This document shows positions 1-11,222 of a stretch of 33,965 bases of DNA, in pieces (position 1 is the first letter of the stretch; each line of letters begins with the position of its first letter). This DNA comes from Peptoniphilaceae bacterium. Lineage in GTDB: Bacteria; Bacillota; Clostridia; Tissierellales; Peptoniphilaceae. Under the pieces are notes generated by a model. It was given only the letters and a program-made list of their open reading frames with translations, had not been told where the DNA came from and did no database searches. A program made the position numbers and the translations under genes. The DNA lies in contig JALFST010000039.1 in assembly GCA_022779285.1 (NCBI GenBank), forward strand, positions 1 to 33,965, given 5' to 3'.

Positions 1-35
1 ATTGTAATGTGATAAGACTTGTGTGACGCTATTGA

Positions 36-101
36 AAAAGAGGTGCTTCTCTTGATGCAATGGGTTTGCGGATAAACACATTGTATCAGTGCACCTCTTT
101 T
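36..101 (+). terminator. long imperfect hairpin, possible terminator of an upstream gene
   Basis: An 11-bp outer arm (36-46 with 91-101) encloses a 10-bp arm with one G-T wobble (53-62 with 79-88) and an inner GTTT/AAAC pair (64-67, 74-77). The right arm ends in TTTT and is followed by ATTTT, so on the plus strand it could end a transcript entering from left of the window. The hairpin is much longer than a usual intrinsic terminator, so a mobile-element-like palindrome is also possible. Confidence 0.45.
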
Positions 102-128
102 ATTTTGCTGAATAGTGTTGCATATGTT

Positions 129-270
129 TTACTGCACGTCATCATCGAAGAGTTCCAATCCCTTTGTTGTCATCGATAAAGGGATGATGCTCACCAGCCC
201 ATACACAAGTTTCGCGGCTTTTTCTAAGGCGCTTAGGGAAAGGCCGTCTTCGGCAAAGATCCGGAATGGT
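129..270 (-). pseudogene. decayed Fic/RhuM-like domain fragment
   Basis: Two reading frames of the minus strand together give the core of a Fic-type domain. One frame reads LSLSALEKAAKLVYGLV, ending near base 190. After a one-base shift the next frame reads EHHPFIDDNKGIG, down to about base 153. This resembles the signature of RhuM/Fic virulence proteins (EEKAAxLxYxxxxxHPFxDGNKRIG), in which the His-Pro-Phe loop binds the nucleotide. The Gly of DGN is Asp and the Arg of NKR is Gly. The first frame resumes and ends with LFDDDVQ and a TAA stop at 129-131. No start or N-terminal part is visible. It is a relic rather than a working AMP-transferase. The assignment rests on my recall of the motif, not on a search. 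Confidence 0.5.
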
Positions 271-379
271 GCCTTCAGCGCCGGACAATGAATTGTCCTC
301 CGGTCAAGTGATCTTTCTTTTTTATAATGAAATGCTGTCGAAGGGGAATGATCCCGGAAAGCTGCTGAATCTTTTCTTC

Positions 380-1237
380 TTATTGTCCATCAAAAGCCGA
401 GGCGTCCATAGCGCCTAAACTCATGAGTGCATGATAAATGCCTTCATGATCACAATCCTCCGTTGTCATCGTTGCAATTTCTTTGATTTCCGGAACGGCA
501 TTTCCCATAGCAACCGAGGTTCCGGCATATTCCAGCATTTCCATATCATTGAAGGAATCGCCGAAAGCCACCAACCCGGATGGTTCAATCCCAAGTTTTT
601 TTAGGCCGGATGCTTTATTCACGCTTTTATTCACAAATTCAATATAATATGGCGAAGAGATTGTTACATTCACCTCATGTCCGAATTCATCATCGAAAAG
701 CTGAAATTCCCGGTCGATGATCGCCGGCTCCACAATAGTGAGTATCTTTTGAATGCCTTGTTCCGGAATATGATCTTTTAAGCGATACACTTCTTTTAAC
801 AGAAAACCGCCGGAACGGGCTTCCAATTGATTCGCATTAAAACGATGACCATTGTATGTGACAACTCCGCTGTACACATCTTCCACGAGCATATATTCGC
901 CGGATTCAAAGGTGACATTTACCGGATGATTTTCCAGACTTGTCAAAATTCGCATTGAGAGCTCATAGGGAATCGGCGTTTCAAAAAGGATTCTATGATA
1001 TTTTACATCATACGCAAAACCGCCATGATTACAAAGAATTACGCCGTGAAAACGATGAAGCTCCAGCTCTTCAGCGTATTTCAGCATGCTTAAAATAGGT
1101 CTGCCGGAAACGAGAAACAAACGAATTCCTCTTTCCTGTAAACGCATGAGCAGCTCTTTTGTATGAGGGAGAATTTTTTTATTCGTACTTAACAATGTGC
1201 CGTCCATATCGACAGCGATCGCGTGTATTTTCCTCAA
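380..1237 (-). CDS. Cof-type HAD-IIB family phosphatase
   Basis: This is a soluble haloacid-dehalogenase phosphatase of the Cof/YidA subfamily (HAD-IIB), 285 residues, the usual family length. Motif I is DMDGT at residues 10-14, with Asp10 as nucleophile and Asp12 as acid/base. Motif II is LVSGR near residue 43. Motif IV, FGDSFNDMEML, lies near residue 225 and binds Mg. Members dephosphorylate sugar phosphates or pyridoxal phosphate, and the substrate here is not predictable. The start is TTG at 1237, supported by AAGGAG six bases upstream; the next Met would cut into motif I. It is the last gene of the minus-strand run, 299 bp after the GH1 gene and separated from it by a terminator, so it probably has its own or read-through transcription. 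Confidence 0.9.
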   Translation of the reverse strand: MRKIHAIAVDMDGTLLSTNKKILPHTKELLMRLQERGIRLFLVSGRPILSMLKYAEELELHRFHGVILCNHGGFAYDVKYHRILFETPIPYELSMRILTSLENHPVNVTFESGEYMLVEDVYSGVVTYNGHRFNANQLEARSGGFLLKEVYRLKDHIPEQGIQKILTIVEPAIIDREFQLFDDEFGHEVNVTISSPYYIEFVNKSVNKASGLKKLGIEPSGLVAFGDSFNDMEMLEYAGTSVAMGNAVPEIKEIATMTTEDCDHEGIYHALMSLGAMDASAFDGQ

Positions 1238-1292
1238 GTTTCTCTCCTTACTCGATTGGATGATGCGAAAACAATATCCACATATTTCGATA

Positions 1293-1322
1293 ACAAGAAA
1301 ACAGAGCGAATTTACGCTCTGC
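1293..1322 (-). terminator. intrinsic terminator after the beta-glucoside PTS operon
   Basis: On the minus strand CAGAGCG and CGCTCTG form a 7-bp stem around a six-base loop, followed directly by TTTTCTTGTT. It lies about 215 bp after the GH1 stop codon and before the HAD gene, so it probably ends most transcripts of the PTS operon. Confidence 0.7.
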
Positions 1323-1536
1323 TTTCCTGTTTTCCTTTGCGCTTTCCATGAAACGCATTCCTTTGACTTTCCTCCAAACGGTATAAAACATTCTCCGGAA
1401 TTCTGCTTGTTCGGATGTGATGGATTTCAGTATTTCACAGTTCTCCCGTAAAGTCCATAGGTTCCTGTGAAATCAAGCCTTTGCATGTCATAGGAGGGAA
1501 TCATCTTGTCATATACAGCCATGCTTTCCCATTGCA

Positions 1537-4316
<2,780 letters not shown>

Positions 4317-4371
4317 GAGATCTTTCCTTTCCATTGAATTGGAGTTCTGCTGTTTTTCCGTTCGCAGATCC

Positions 4372-4692
4372 TTATTTAGAGAGCTCCCCTTCTACAAGAG
4401 CTGCCAGCTTTGCGATACTCGGTTCGACAGGTGCATAGGCTTCAAAAGGAATCTGTGCTATCTTTGCGCCATTCTCATCGGCAATTTTTTTCAGACGATC
4501 AAAAATCATACGCGCTTGCGGGCTTACTAAGTAAAGATCTTCTCCGTTTGCCTGCACCTTGCGTTCACCGTCAATAATTGTCGTAGCGGCAATTTCAATA
4601 TCCGCTCCCTTGTTTTTGAGATATTCGGTCGTCTTCTTTGCCATAAATGAACTGGACATCCCTTGGTTACAAATAATCAATGCTTTTTTCAT
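4372..4692 (-). CDS. PTS lactose/cellobiose-family IIB
   Basis: This cytoplasmic phosphocarrier of 106 residues takes phosphate from IIA and passes it to sugar held by IIC. The active-site loop CNQGMSSS puts the phosphorylated Cys at residue 8, as in the Lac/Cel IIB family. AAAGGAG precedes the ATG by about seven bases. It lies 64 bp after the IIA gene and 55 bp before IIC. Free-standing A, B and C subunits are typical of cellobiose and lichenan systems. Confidence 0.93.
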   Translation of the reverse strand: MKKALIICNQGMSSSFMAKKTTEYLKNKGADIEIAATTIIDGERKVQANGEDLYLVSPQARMIFDRLKKIADENGAKIAQIPFEAYAPVEPSIAKLAALVEGELSK

Positions 4693-4756
4693 AATCGTCT
4701 CCTTTTTTTCCTTTCCTTTTCTTCATTTCATGAAATCGAGAGAAACCTCTTCCCAT

Positions 4757-5107
4757 TCACCTTCCATCGGATTGAGCGACCCGAACTCGATTCAATTCTT
4801 CATAAATCTTACGAAAGCGGCGGGCGTGATCCAGCGTTAAACTCGCCATCGTGATGTGATCCTGTGCATGAACAAGGAAGATATTCACCTCATTCCTTTC
4901 GCCGGAGGCTTCTTTATTCAACATTCCGGTTTGCATTTCATGACACTGGATATATTCCGTTTTTGCTTGTTCGATAAGCCGATCAAAGGCATCAAAGTCA
5001 TACTCCTCCAGCTTGTTCATCGCTTCTTCCGCCGTTGTACGAGCTTGTCCGGCGGACAGAATAATTTGAAAAATCAATTCATAATCTTTTTCGTTTACCT
5101 CAGACAT
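4757..5107 (-). CDS. PTS lactose/cellobiose-family IIA
   Basis: This 116-residue helical phosphocarrier accepts phosphate from HPr. The VHAQDH motif gives the phosphorylated His80 and the metal-coordinating Asp83 expected in Lac/Cel IIA trimers. The ATG at 5107 overlaps the end of the upstream regulator gene by eight bases, so the regulator and PTS genes form one transcription unit with coupled translation. Length and motif leave little doubt about the family; sugar specificity is inferred from the IIC and GH1 genes. Confidence 0.93.
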   Translation of the reverse strand: MSEVNEKDYELIFQIILSAGQARTTAEEAMNKLEEYDFDAFDRLIEQAKTEYIQCHEMQTGMLNKEASGERNEVNIFLVHAQDHITMASLTLDHARRFRKIYEELNRVRVAQSDGR

Positions 5108-6989
5108 TTTCCCTCCCCAAAACGATGTTCATAAATTCGTCTTTTGTAGAACTTTTCATAGACTGTTCAATGAAATTTCTTGAACTCATAAATTCCCCAA
5201 GCTTTTGAAAAAAGAATTCCATGTTCTTTTGTTGAAAACCGACATGTAACGATAAAATCAGGCGAATTCTTCTTCCGCTCCAGTCGATCGGACTTTTTAG
5301 GATCATAATGACGGCAAAGGAATCATCGGCCACCGGGGTCAATAGATGCGGAATTGCGATTTCTCCATCGTATGCCGTGGAACCCATATTTTCACGTTCT
5401 TCCAACAGATGAATCAAATGGATCGCCGGAACCCCGGTTCGCCTCTCGATAATGGAAGCAAGTCTTTCAAAAACCTCTTCTTTTGATTGGATATCGACAT
5501 CTGTATAGAATTCCGAATTTTGAAAAACCGCTAAAAATTCTTCCATCGCATCCGATTGGAATTCCTTTTGAATTGCTTTGAAATCTCCCGGCTTCATAAT
5601 CGGATCGACGTATACAACCGGGCAATCAAGCTTATTGGGAATGTCGAGCGTAGAGACCACAAAATCATAACGGGATACGTCCATCCCCTCCAGCTGCTCA
5701 AAATCCAGAGTATCGATATGATCGATATTTCCGCGAAAACTCTTTTCCAGCTGACTCTTCATGAGCATTGCCGTCGTTCGTCCGCTTCCGCACACAATGA
5801 GTATCGACTTTTTGTTCTCTTCTCTGTTGTTCATCGCTGTTGCTATGTGAAGCGCGAGGTAAGCAATTTCGTCCTCGGTCAACGTGGTATGGAATTCTTC
5901 ATTAATAACGCCGGACGCAATCGATGCCAAATGAAAGGCGATCGGTTCTCGTCTGATATCTTCTAAAAGAGGATTCTTCAACGTCAGTCGATAACGAACA
6001 CGCTCGATTAACGGACCGAGATGCATCCCCATATAGAAGTAGAAATCCAAATCCTTTCTCAAATCAATTTTTGTGGATTGATAGATTCTTTCCGTCATCT
6101 TTTCCACTAATTTGGAAATCTGTGGAGAAATTTTTTCAGCATCCGACACATGATTTTTCGTCATCCAATGCACGGTGATGTAGAGCAGCTCGGAACGTGG
6201 AATTTGCAGCTTGAGCTCATTTTCCAACCGGCTTACGATTTCTTCGGCAAGCGCGTTTTCTTTGTGCTGCTCAATTTTTGTAGCGGTCTCTTCAGGAATC
6301 GACAACGTTTGGCCCGCTTTCACACGGAGAATGGCAATATAGACATGAATGACCAGATTTTTAAAGGGAACATAAGGGAGCGGTGTGCCGGCTTTTTTGT
6401 TCACACCGTCAATGATGTTCTGCACCGTTTCGAAAAGATTCTTATGAGCCTCATCCTGGAGCAAGGACTCTTCCAATCCGAGCTCATTCTTGATGCATCG
6501 TCGGATATCGTGCTCATCGCCGACGACTTTCATTCCATAATAGGGCTTGGATTCCAGTTGCAGGTGGTAGTCCTGCAGAATGCAGCGAATTTGCTTAATG
6601 TCCTTATTGGCTTGTGATATGCTCACGTAAAATACATCGGCAAGCTCTTGTTGCTTAATGTAGGAATTGGAAAACAACAGCAGGCTCAGCATGTTTTCCA
6701 ATCGAAATTGCCGGTTGTTAAAATCAGGCTGAAAGAATGCGTACCGGTACCATTCTTTTTTCAGAAACTGTTCAAACAGCGTCCGATTTTCAATGATAAA
6801 AATCGAACCTTTTCCCTTGATCGACTGCACGCTCGCGCCATGTCTTTTCAGGATTTCATTTAAGCCCTCGATCTCGGAACGAATGACTTTTTCACTGAGG
6901 CCCAGAGTCTCAGAAAGCTCCTTTGCCGTAAAATATCTATGCTCTGCAGTCAAACTGTCCATGAGCAGCTTCGCACGAGTTTCATACAT
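5100..6989 (-). CDS. PRD-containing transcriptional activator, LicR/MtlR type
   Basis: This 629-residue regulator has DNA-binding N-terminal helix-turn-helix domains (about 1-130), two PTS regulation domains, an EIIB-Gat-like domain and a C-terminal type-2 EIIA domain. Candidate phosphorylation sites are His215 and His274 (PRD1), His323 and His381 (PRD2), Cys400 in VCGSGRTT, and His548 in AIPHLL. It probably activates this operon when the sugar is present, with phosphorylation by HPr and the operon's own IIB tuning activity, as known for LicR. AAAGGAGGGAGGC stands directly before the ATG at 6989, so I use that start and not the upstream in-frame ATG at 7040. It heads the operon, overlaps the IIA gene, and diverges from the lipoprotein relic. 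Confidence 0.93.
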   Translation of the reverse strand: MYETRAKLLMDSLTAEHRYFTAKELSETLGLSEKVIRSEIEGLNEILKRHGASVQSIKGKGSIFIIENRTLFEQFLKKEWYRYAFFQPDFNNRQFRLENMLSLLLFSNSYIKQQELADVFYVSISQANKDIKQIRCILQDYHLQLESKPYYGMKVVGDEHDIRRCIKNELGLEESLLQDEAHKNLFETVQNIIDGVNKKAGTPLPYVPFKNLVIHVYIAILRVKAGQTLSIPEETATKIEQHKENALAEEIVSRLENELKLQIPRSELLYITVHWMTKNHVSDAEKISPQISKLVEKMTERIYQSTKIDLRKDLDFYFYMGMHLGPLIERVRYRLTLKNPLLEDIRREPIAFHLASIASGVINEEFHTTLTEDEIAYLALHIATAMNNREENKKSILIVCGSGRTTAMLMKSQLEKSFRGNIDHIDTLDFEQLEGMDVSRYDFVVSTLDIPNKLDCPVVYVDPIMKPGDFKAIQKEFQSDAMEEFLAVFQNSEFYTDVDIQSKEEVFERLASIIERRTGVPAIHLIHLLEERENMGSTAYDGEIAIPHLLTPVADDSFAVIMILKSPIDWSGRRIRLILSLHVGFQQKNMEFFFQKLGEFMSSRNFIEQSMKSSTKDEFMNIVLGRENV

Positions 6990-7119
6990 GCCTCCCTCCT
7001 TTCTGAATTTAGAATACACATGCGGAAAATCCTTTTCCACCGCTTTATCTTCCGTTGGGCAACGGAAATTTGAACGGGGAAATTTCTAAAATGGAATTTG
7101 GGAAACCGGAAGAGGCTCA

Positions 7120-7198
7120 AAAAATATCAATATTTTTATTCCATTGTTTTTCCAAGCAATGTGAGACTGAAAAATAGAGCAGTTCTCAAAAAATTGAG
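7120..7198. promoter_or_regulatory. AT-rich palindromes in the divergent intergenic region
   Basis: Between the minus-strand regulator and the plus-strand lipoprotein relic lie two perfect palindromes: AAAAATAT and ATATTTTT (7120-7137, two-base centre), and CTCAA/TTGAG (7185-7198, A4 centre). They sit where promoters or a LicR-type operator would be expected. No convincing -35/-10 pair was found, so their role is open. Confidence 0.3.
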
Positions 7199-7258
7199 TA
7201 AAACAAAAGCAGAGGCATGTTGGAAACAGGCTCTGCGAAATGACGGGAGGAAAAGACA

Positions 7259-8078
7259 ATGAAAAGAATGAGGCAAATCGCAGGTTTTATTTTGGATGTA
7301 GTGATTATTTTCGGACTGAGCGGATGGTCAGGACAAGAAAAAAGAAGAAGCCACGGATCAATTCAATCAAGCGGTTGCTACCGTGAAAAAAAGCAATGAA
7401 GAGATTCAATCGTCTGTTACAAATTTACAAAATTTGATTGATTCAAAAAACTCACCTCTTGATACAAAAACTCTTGATGCCGCCACAACGGCAGTTACAG
7501 AAGCAAAGGCGAAAATTGTTGAGATTCCTGAGCTTCCATCCAAGACGGAAGAGATTCAAGCTGCTACGGAAAAGCTGCTGAAATCCGCTGATAACAAGTC
7601 GGCCTTATCCGATCTGCAAGCTGCGGATGATGCATTATCGAAGAGCATCAAGCAAATGCAACAAGTGACAAATCCGAAGGAAGCCTTTATTGTAGAGCGT
7701 TTGAAAGGATTGCCGAATGTAGCCGGATTGGAGGCTGTGACAGAAGCCAATGATCCCAATGGCCAGTTGAATAAACAAGGCGGTTATACATCTACAGTAT
7801 ATTTTGAATCCGACCTCATTGATCAATCTCAACTTTTTGGCGAAACAATTATAGAGAAAGGAATGGATGGCGGCGGTGCTATTGAAGTCTATGCCGCTGT
7901 GGAGGACGCGAATAAGAGAAATGAATATCTGTCCGCTTTTGATGGGGCAGGACCGATCAATAGCGGGTCACATACAGTGGTCGGTACGGTTGTGATTCGA
8001 ACTTCCAATAAGCTTACCGGCTCGCAACAAAAAGAAATGGAAAAGAATATTTATAATAGCTTAATTGATCTCAAATAA
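7259..8078 (+). pseudogene. frameshifted lipoprotein of unknown function
   Basis: A clear start (GGGAGG, then ATG at 7259) opens MKRMRQIAGFILDVVIIFGLSGWSGQ, which has the shape of a lipoprotein signal peptide. Two defects follow. The lipobox position that should be Cys is Trp (TGG), and an A6 run at about 7338-7343 shifts the frame. Removing one A restores a continuous protein that runs GQEKEEATDQFNQAV and then the long open frame to 8078. The mature part is helical to about base 7680. It then has a compact domain rich in conserved-looking glycines (YTSTVYFESDLID, GAIEVY, GSHTVVGTVVIRTS), of a kind I recall from uncharacterised Firmicutes lipoproteins. A shorter product from GTG at 7383 would lack a signal. 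A sequencing error in the A run is possible, but would not explain the Trp. Confidence 0.75.
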
Positions 8079-8267
8079 AGAGGCTGAACTTGATATTAGC
8101 CTCATACGAGTGATCAATCCGGCAATGCTTGTCAGGTCTGTTTCTTGCGGAGCATTTTTGCAGCACCTCATAAGTAGAAGAGCTCGCTTGTCTCCAAAGG
8201 GGGAAGCCGGCCGGCGCGATTGCTTGGATGGTGGTGAACATTATTTGAGGTTGTCCGCAAACGCGTG

Positions 8268-8312
8268 AAAAGCCGCTGGTCATCATTTCTGAAATGATGA
8301 CCAGCGGCTTTT
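8268..8312. terminator. bidirectional intrinsic terminator with a perfect 22-bp stem
   Basis: Bases 8268-8289 pair perfectly with 8291-8312. The arms begin with AAAA and end with TTTT, so a U-tract follows the GC-rich stem on both strands. It separates the convergent lipoprotein relic and the PRD regulator gene that ends at 8355, and would terminate both. Confidence 0.9.
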
Positions 8313-8354
8313 GTTGTTGATGATTCCATAAAATCTTTCTTTTCCGGCCTCTCA

Positions 8355-10307
8355 TCAAAGATCGCAATCTTCTTCATCCTCAAGCAGGGCCTGATAGAGC
8401 TCTTTTTCATCAAGAGTCAACAGCATTCTTGTCTTTTTTTGATCTTGCCCTAAGCGCATAATTTTCTCAAGAAGAGGAGGCAGTTTTTTGATTCCGATCG
8501 CTGAAAGGAAAAAGAGGAAATGAATACGATGGTTTTCCGGAAAAACTGTTCCTTTTGGCAAAAGAAGAAGGGACAAACGATCGTCATGCGCACCAAATTC
8601 TCTCGCAGCATGGGCAAGAGCGATTCCTTCTCCTAAAACAATATAAGGACCATAGGTTTCGATATTGCGAACGGCCTGATCCACATATTTTTTGCTTACA
8701 GTCCCATGCGCAAGAAGAGGTTGTGCGCTGAGCCGGATAGCATCCTGCCAGGGTAAAGAGTCCTCATAGCGTGCAATGTCGGAGGGATCCAGAAATTCCA
8801 TAAAAGGATTCTTTTTTTTCTCAGACAGCAATGTGTGAGAAGAAATGTTTTGAGCAGCGGAGTCTTTGAAATCCCTCTGATCTTTTTTAATATTTTGTGC
8901 CTTGCGTTGAATTTGATCCAGGTCTTCCATGGTTAAAACGGCATGAACCTTCAGCCATGGTTTTGGGAAGGTATAGACCTGAATGGTCGACAAAACGAGA
9001 TCTAAATGGGAATCGTTTTTCAGCTCATCCAAAGAATGAACGGCATAGACTCCCTTCACGTCAAAATCGAAATAACGCTCCACCTGCATTTCCAGATATT
9101 TTCCTGTTGCCATACTCCCCGGGCAAACAATCGCAACGGTTAATTTTTCCTCCTTTTCATTTCTCAAAAGAGAGACACAGAGATGGATGACGATGGATTG
9201 CCACATGGTTTCTTTGATGGCGAAACCAAGATATCTTTCCAGAATAGGCAAATGGCTTTTTGCGGATTCAGCGATAGCGAGATAATCTGCATATTCTGAG
9301 GATAAATTGGGAAAGTCATATCCTTCTTCCTGCCAGTTTCGCATGCTCTTAATATGCTGAACAAGGGAGTCAATCAGAATCGGGTCTTTACGAAGATTCA
9401 GCTGCAGATCTTGATCGATCAAGAACAAATAGTGCACAACAACTTCATAGAGCTCAAGCTTATCCATGCTTTTGATGTAAGAAAAAATCTCGTGTTTTTT
9501 GCAAAAAGACAGATAGCTGTCCAGCATCTCCCGGCTTACCGTTTTTTTTAATCGATAACCCACATATAAAAAGAGACTTTCCATAGTATCCGTGCTGTCT
9601 GCCTGCATTGTCTTTTTTTGCGGACGCTGCAGGACAACAAAAAAGTAGAGAATAAGGAGATAAAGTCTGTCCTCCACGAAGATTAAATTGTTAAGATTCA
9701 AATAGCTGAGCACATGCTTATAGACTTCGTTAAAGCTGAATTCCTGATTGAGAGGTTCCAAGACAAAACGCTGAAAGAAGCCGTCGCTGTCCACTTCTAA
9801 AGACAGATTGGAAAAACAGTCCACCAGACCATTGTTCCGCTCTTCCTCCGTCGCCTCCAGGAACATCCCCTTTCCTTGCTCGGAAACGAACAAGATGTTT
9901 AATTGATCAAAATACTTTTTGACATGTGAAACATCGTTTAAGATAGTCCCTCGGGTCACAGAAAGCTCATCAGCCAATTCCTGCATGGTTAAAGTCTCAT
10001 CCTCCCACAGCAAACGAATGGCAATATAAAGCTGCCTTTCAACCGGACTGAAGCGATAGGTATAAGAATTCAAAGCTTTCCAGGGATTTAAATGAATGGC
10101 CGGATCAAAATCTTCCGTAACGAGAATCTGGCCTTCACTGGTGATCTCCAAGGGCTTTAAAGCTTTTCGCTCAAAAAATGAATTAATTTCCGCCACATCA
10201 TTTCGAATCGTTCGAGAAGAAACTTGAAAGTGTTTTGTTAAGTCCTTTATTTTAAGCGAGCGAGTTTTGGCAATGTGACGCAAGATGTACTCTGAACGCT
10301 TTTGCAT
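8355..10307 (-). CDS. PRD-containing transcriptional regulator, BglG/MtlR type
   Basis: This is a 650-residue regulator of the polyol-type PTS operon, encoded as its last gene. It has two helix-turn-helix domains (about 5-45 and 95-135), two PRDs (about 190-385), a IIB-like domain with Cys395 in VCPGSMATG, and a C-terminal type-2 IIA domain with His566 in IALAHA. PRD1 has RLYLLILYFF where a phosphorylatable His is normally found, so that site seems lost; PRD2 keeps its His in VIHLCVSLLR. The start is the ATG at 10307 or a TTG at 10316 that overlaps the IIB stop; neither has a strong ribosome binding site. It is 35 bp short of the bidirectional terminator. Confidence 0.9.
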   Translation of the reverse strand: MQKRSEYILRHIAKTRSLKIKDLTKHFQVSSRTIRNDVAEINSFFERKALKPLEITSEGQILVTEDFDPAIHLNPWKALNSYTYRFSPVERQLYIAIRLLWEDETLTMQELADELSVTRGTILNDVSHVKKYFDQLNILFVSEQGKGMFLEATEEERNNGLVDCFSNLSLEVDSDGFFQRFVLEPLNQEFSFNEVYKHVLSYLNLNNLIFVEDRLYLLILYFFVVLQRPQKKTMQADSTDTMESLFLYVGYRLKKTVSREMLDSYLSFCKKHEIFSYIKSMDKLELYEVVVHYLFLIDQDLQLNLRKDPILIDSLVQHIKSMRNWQEEGYDFPNLSSEYADYLAIAESAKSHLPILERYLGFAIKETMWQSIVIHLCVSLLRNEKEEKLTVAIVCPGSMATGKYLEMQVERYFDFDVKGVYAVHSLDELKNDSHLDLVLSTIQVYTFPKPWLKVHAVLTMEDLDQIQRKAQNIKKDQRDFKDSAAQNISSHTLLSEKKKNPFMEFLDPSDIARYEDSLPWQDAIRLSAQPLLAHGTVSKKYVDQAVRNIETYGPYIVLGEGIALAHAAREFGAHDDRLSLLLLPKGTVFPENHRIHFLFFLSAIGIKKLPPLLEKIMRLGQDQKKTRMLLTLDEKELYQALLEDEEDCDL

Positions 10308-10312
10308 AGCAC

Positions 10313-10612
10313 TCAATTCTCTTGGGAAATTTCTTGCAAAATCCTGACAACATCTTTTTCCGCCTTATCTTTGTTAATTCCCGAAATCAAGCCAAAGACA
10401 CTGAGATAAGGTTTATTCAGAGGTTTTCGATAATTCGAGGTCGTGAATATGACATCTACCTCGGCTTGTTTTGTCGGCACCTCTGAAATGGTGGATTTTG
10501 AAATGGTAATCGGAATTTGATTGTCTTTCGCTAACTGAGCAATCATTTCTTGTGCTATTGTGGAAGTGGCAACTCCACTTCCACAAGCGACGAGTACACG
10601 AACGGTTTTCAT
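10313..10612 (-). CDS. gatB: PTS galactitol-family IIB
   Basis: This 99-residue cytoplasmic phosphocarrier of the galactitol PTS family has the phosphorylation loop ACGSGVATST with Cys10. It would pass phosphate from the IIA protein encoded at 11223 to the polyol carried by the GatC-type permease. It follows the SIS gene by 67 bp, a gap that holds a small hairpin, and its stop overlaps a possible start of the regulator. The Gat family also serves pentitols and other hexitols, so galactitol itself is not implied. Confidence 0.9.
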   Translation of the reverse strand: MKTVRVLVACGSGVATSTIAQEMIAQLAKDNQIPITISKSTISEVPTKQAEVDVIFTTSNYRKPLNKPYLSVFGLISGINKDKAEKDVVRILQEISQEN

Positions 10613-10661
10613 ATTTTTTTCCTTTCTTTTTTTTATTGTAATGTGATATTGAAGGTTTTTT

Positions 10662-10679
10662 CAATCACTTGCGTGATTG
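10662..10679 (-). other. small hairpin in the intercistronic gap
   Basis: CAATCAC and GTGATTG pair around a four-base loop immediately after the SIS-gene stop codon. On the transcribed strand it is followed by A residues, not U residues, so it is not a terminator. It may be an mRNA processing or stability element between the SIS and IIB cistrons. Confidence 0.35.
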
Positions 10680-11219
10680 TTATTCTAAATTGGCATGTTG
10701 TTTCGCCATCTCATCATTCAGGTCTTTGTCTCCGGAGCTCAGATGCAGAACGAAGGCATCCAATAAGATCAGAAGAGCTTGTTCAAAAAGGCTGCCTAAA
10801 GGCTGAACGGAGGCCTTGGAAGTCTCAAATTTAGATCCGGATTCAATTCGCAGGATGGGTTCTTCAATGACACTCAGGCTGGAATCTTTTTGTCCCGTAA
10901 TCGTGATGATTTTTGCTCCGGCGTTTTTAGCGGATTTTGCCGCATCAACGACTGAGGGAGTCTCTCCTGAAGAAGAAGCTAAAAATAGCAGATCATCTTT
11001 TTGGATGGAAGGAGTTATCGTTTCACCCACCACATAAGATGTAAAGCCTATTTGCATAAGACGCATGGCAAATGCTTTTAACATGAAACCGCTTCTTCCT
11101 GTCCCATAAACAAAAATACGAGGAGCTTTTTGAACAGCTTCTTTTAAGCTCTCATAAAAGTCGTTCGGCAAATTTTGAAGACTTTGCTCGAGCTCTTGTA
11201 AAATTATTTTTTCTTCCAT
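10680..11219 (-). CDS. hxlB: 6-phospho-3-hexuloisomerase-like SIS protein
   Basis: This single-SIS-domain protein of 179 residues matches the PHI/HxlB family in length and motifs: GTGRSGFMLKAFAMRLMQIG near residue 40, then VVGETITPSI and SSSGET near residue 82, which bind the sugar phosphate. PHI interconverts arabino-3-hexulose 6-phosphate and fructose 6-phosphate in the ribulose monophosphate pathway. Its usual partner, hexulose-6-phosphate synthase, is absent here; the operon instead has an Rpe-like enzyme and a dehydrogenase. An isomerase acting on an oxidised polyol phosphate therefore fits better. It starts three bases after the IIA gene, with GAGGAG inside the IIA coding end. Identification of the family is firm; the exact substrate is not. 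Confidence 0.82.
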   Translation of the reverse strand: MEEKIILQELEQSLQNLPNDFYESLKEAVQKAPRIFVYGTGRSGFMLKAFAMRLMQIGFTSYVVGETITPSIQKDDLLFLASSSGETPSVVDAAKSAKNAGAKIITITGQKDSSLSVIEEPILRIESGSKFETSKASVQPLGSLFEQALLILLDAFVLHLSSGDKDLNDEMAKQHANLE

Positions 11220-11222
11220 TTC

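Noticed and set aside
1-14. A 14-base identity between 1-14 and 10635-10648 (ATTGTAATGTGATA).
   Set aside because: One or two matches of this length are expected by chance in 34 kb, and the flanks do not match.
7048-7066. A small inverted repeat TTCCGTTGGGCAACGGAA before the first PRD regulator, as a RAT-type antiterminator site.
   Set aside because: It is a neat 8-bp arm pair but has no following U-tract, and LicR-type proteins act on DNA; I could not link it to antitermination.
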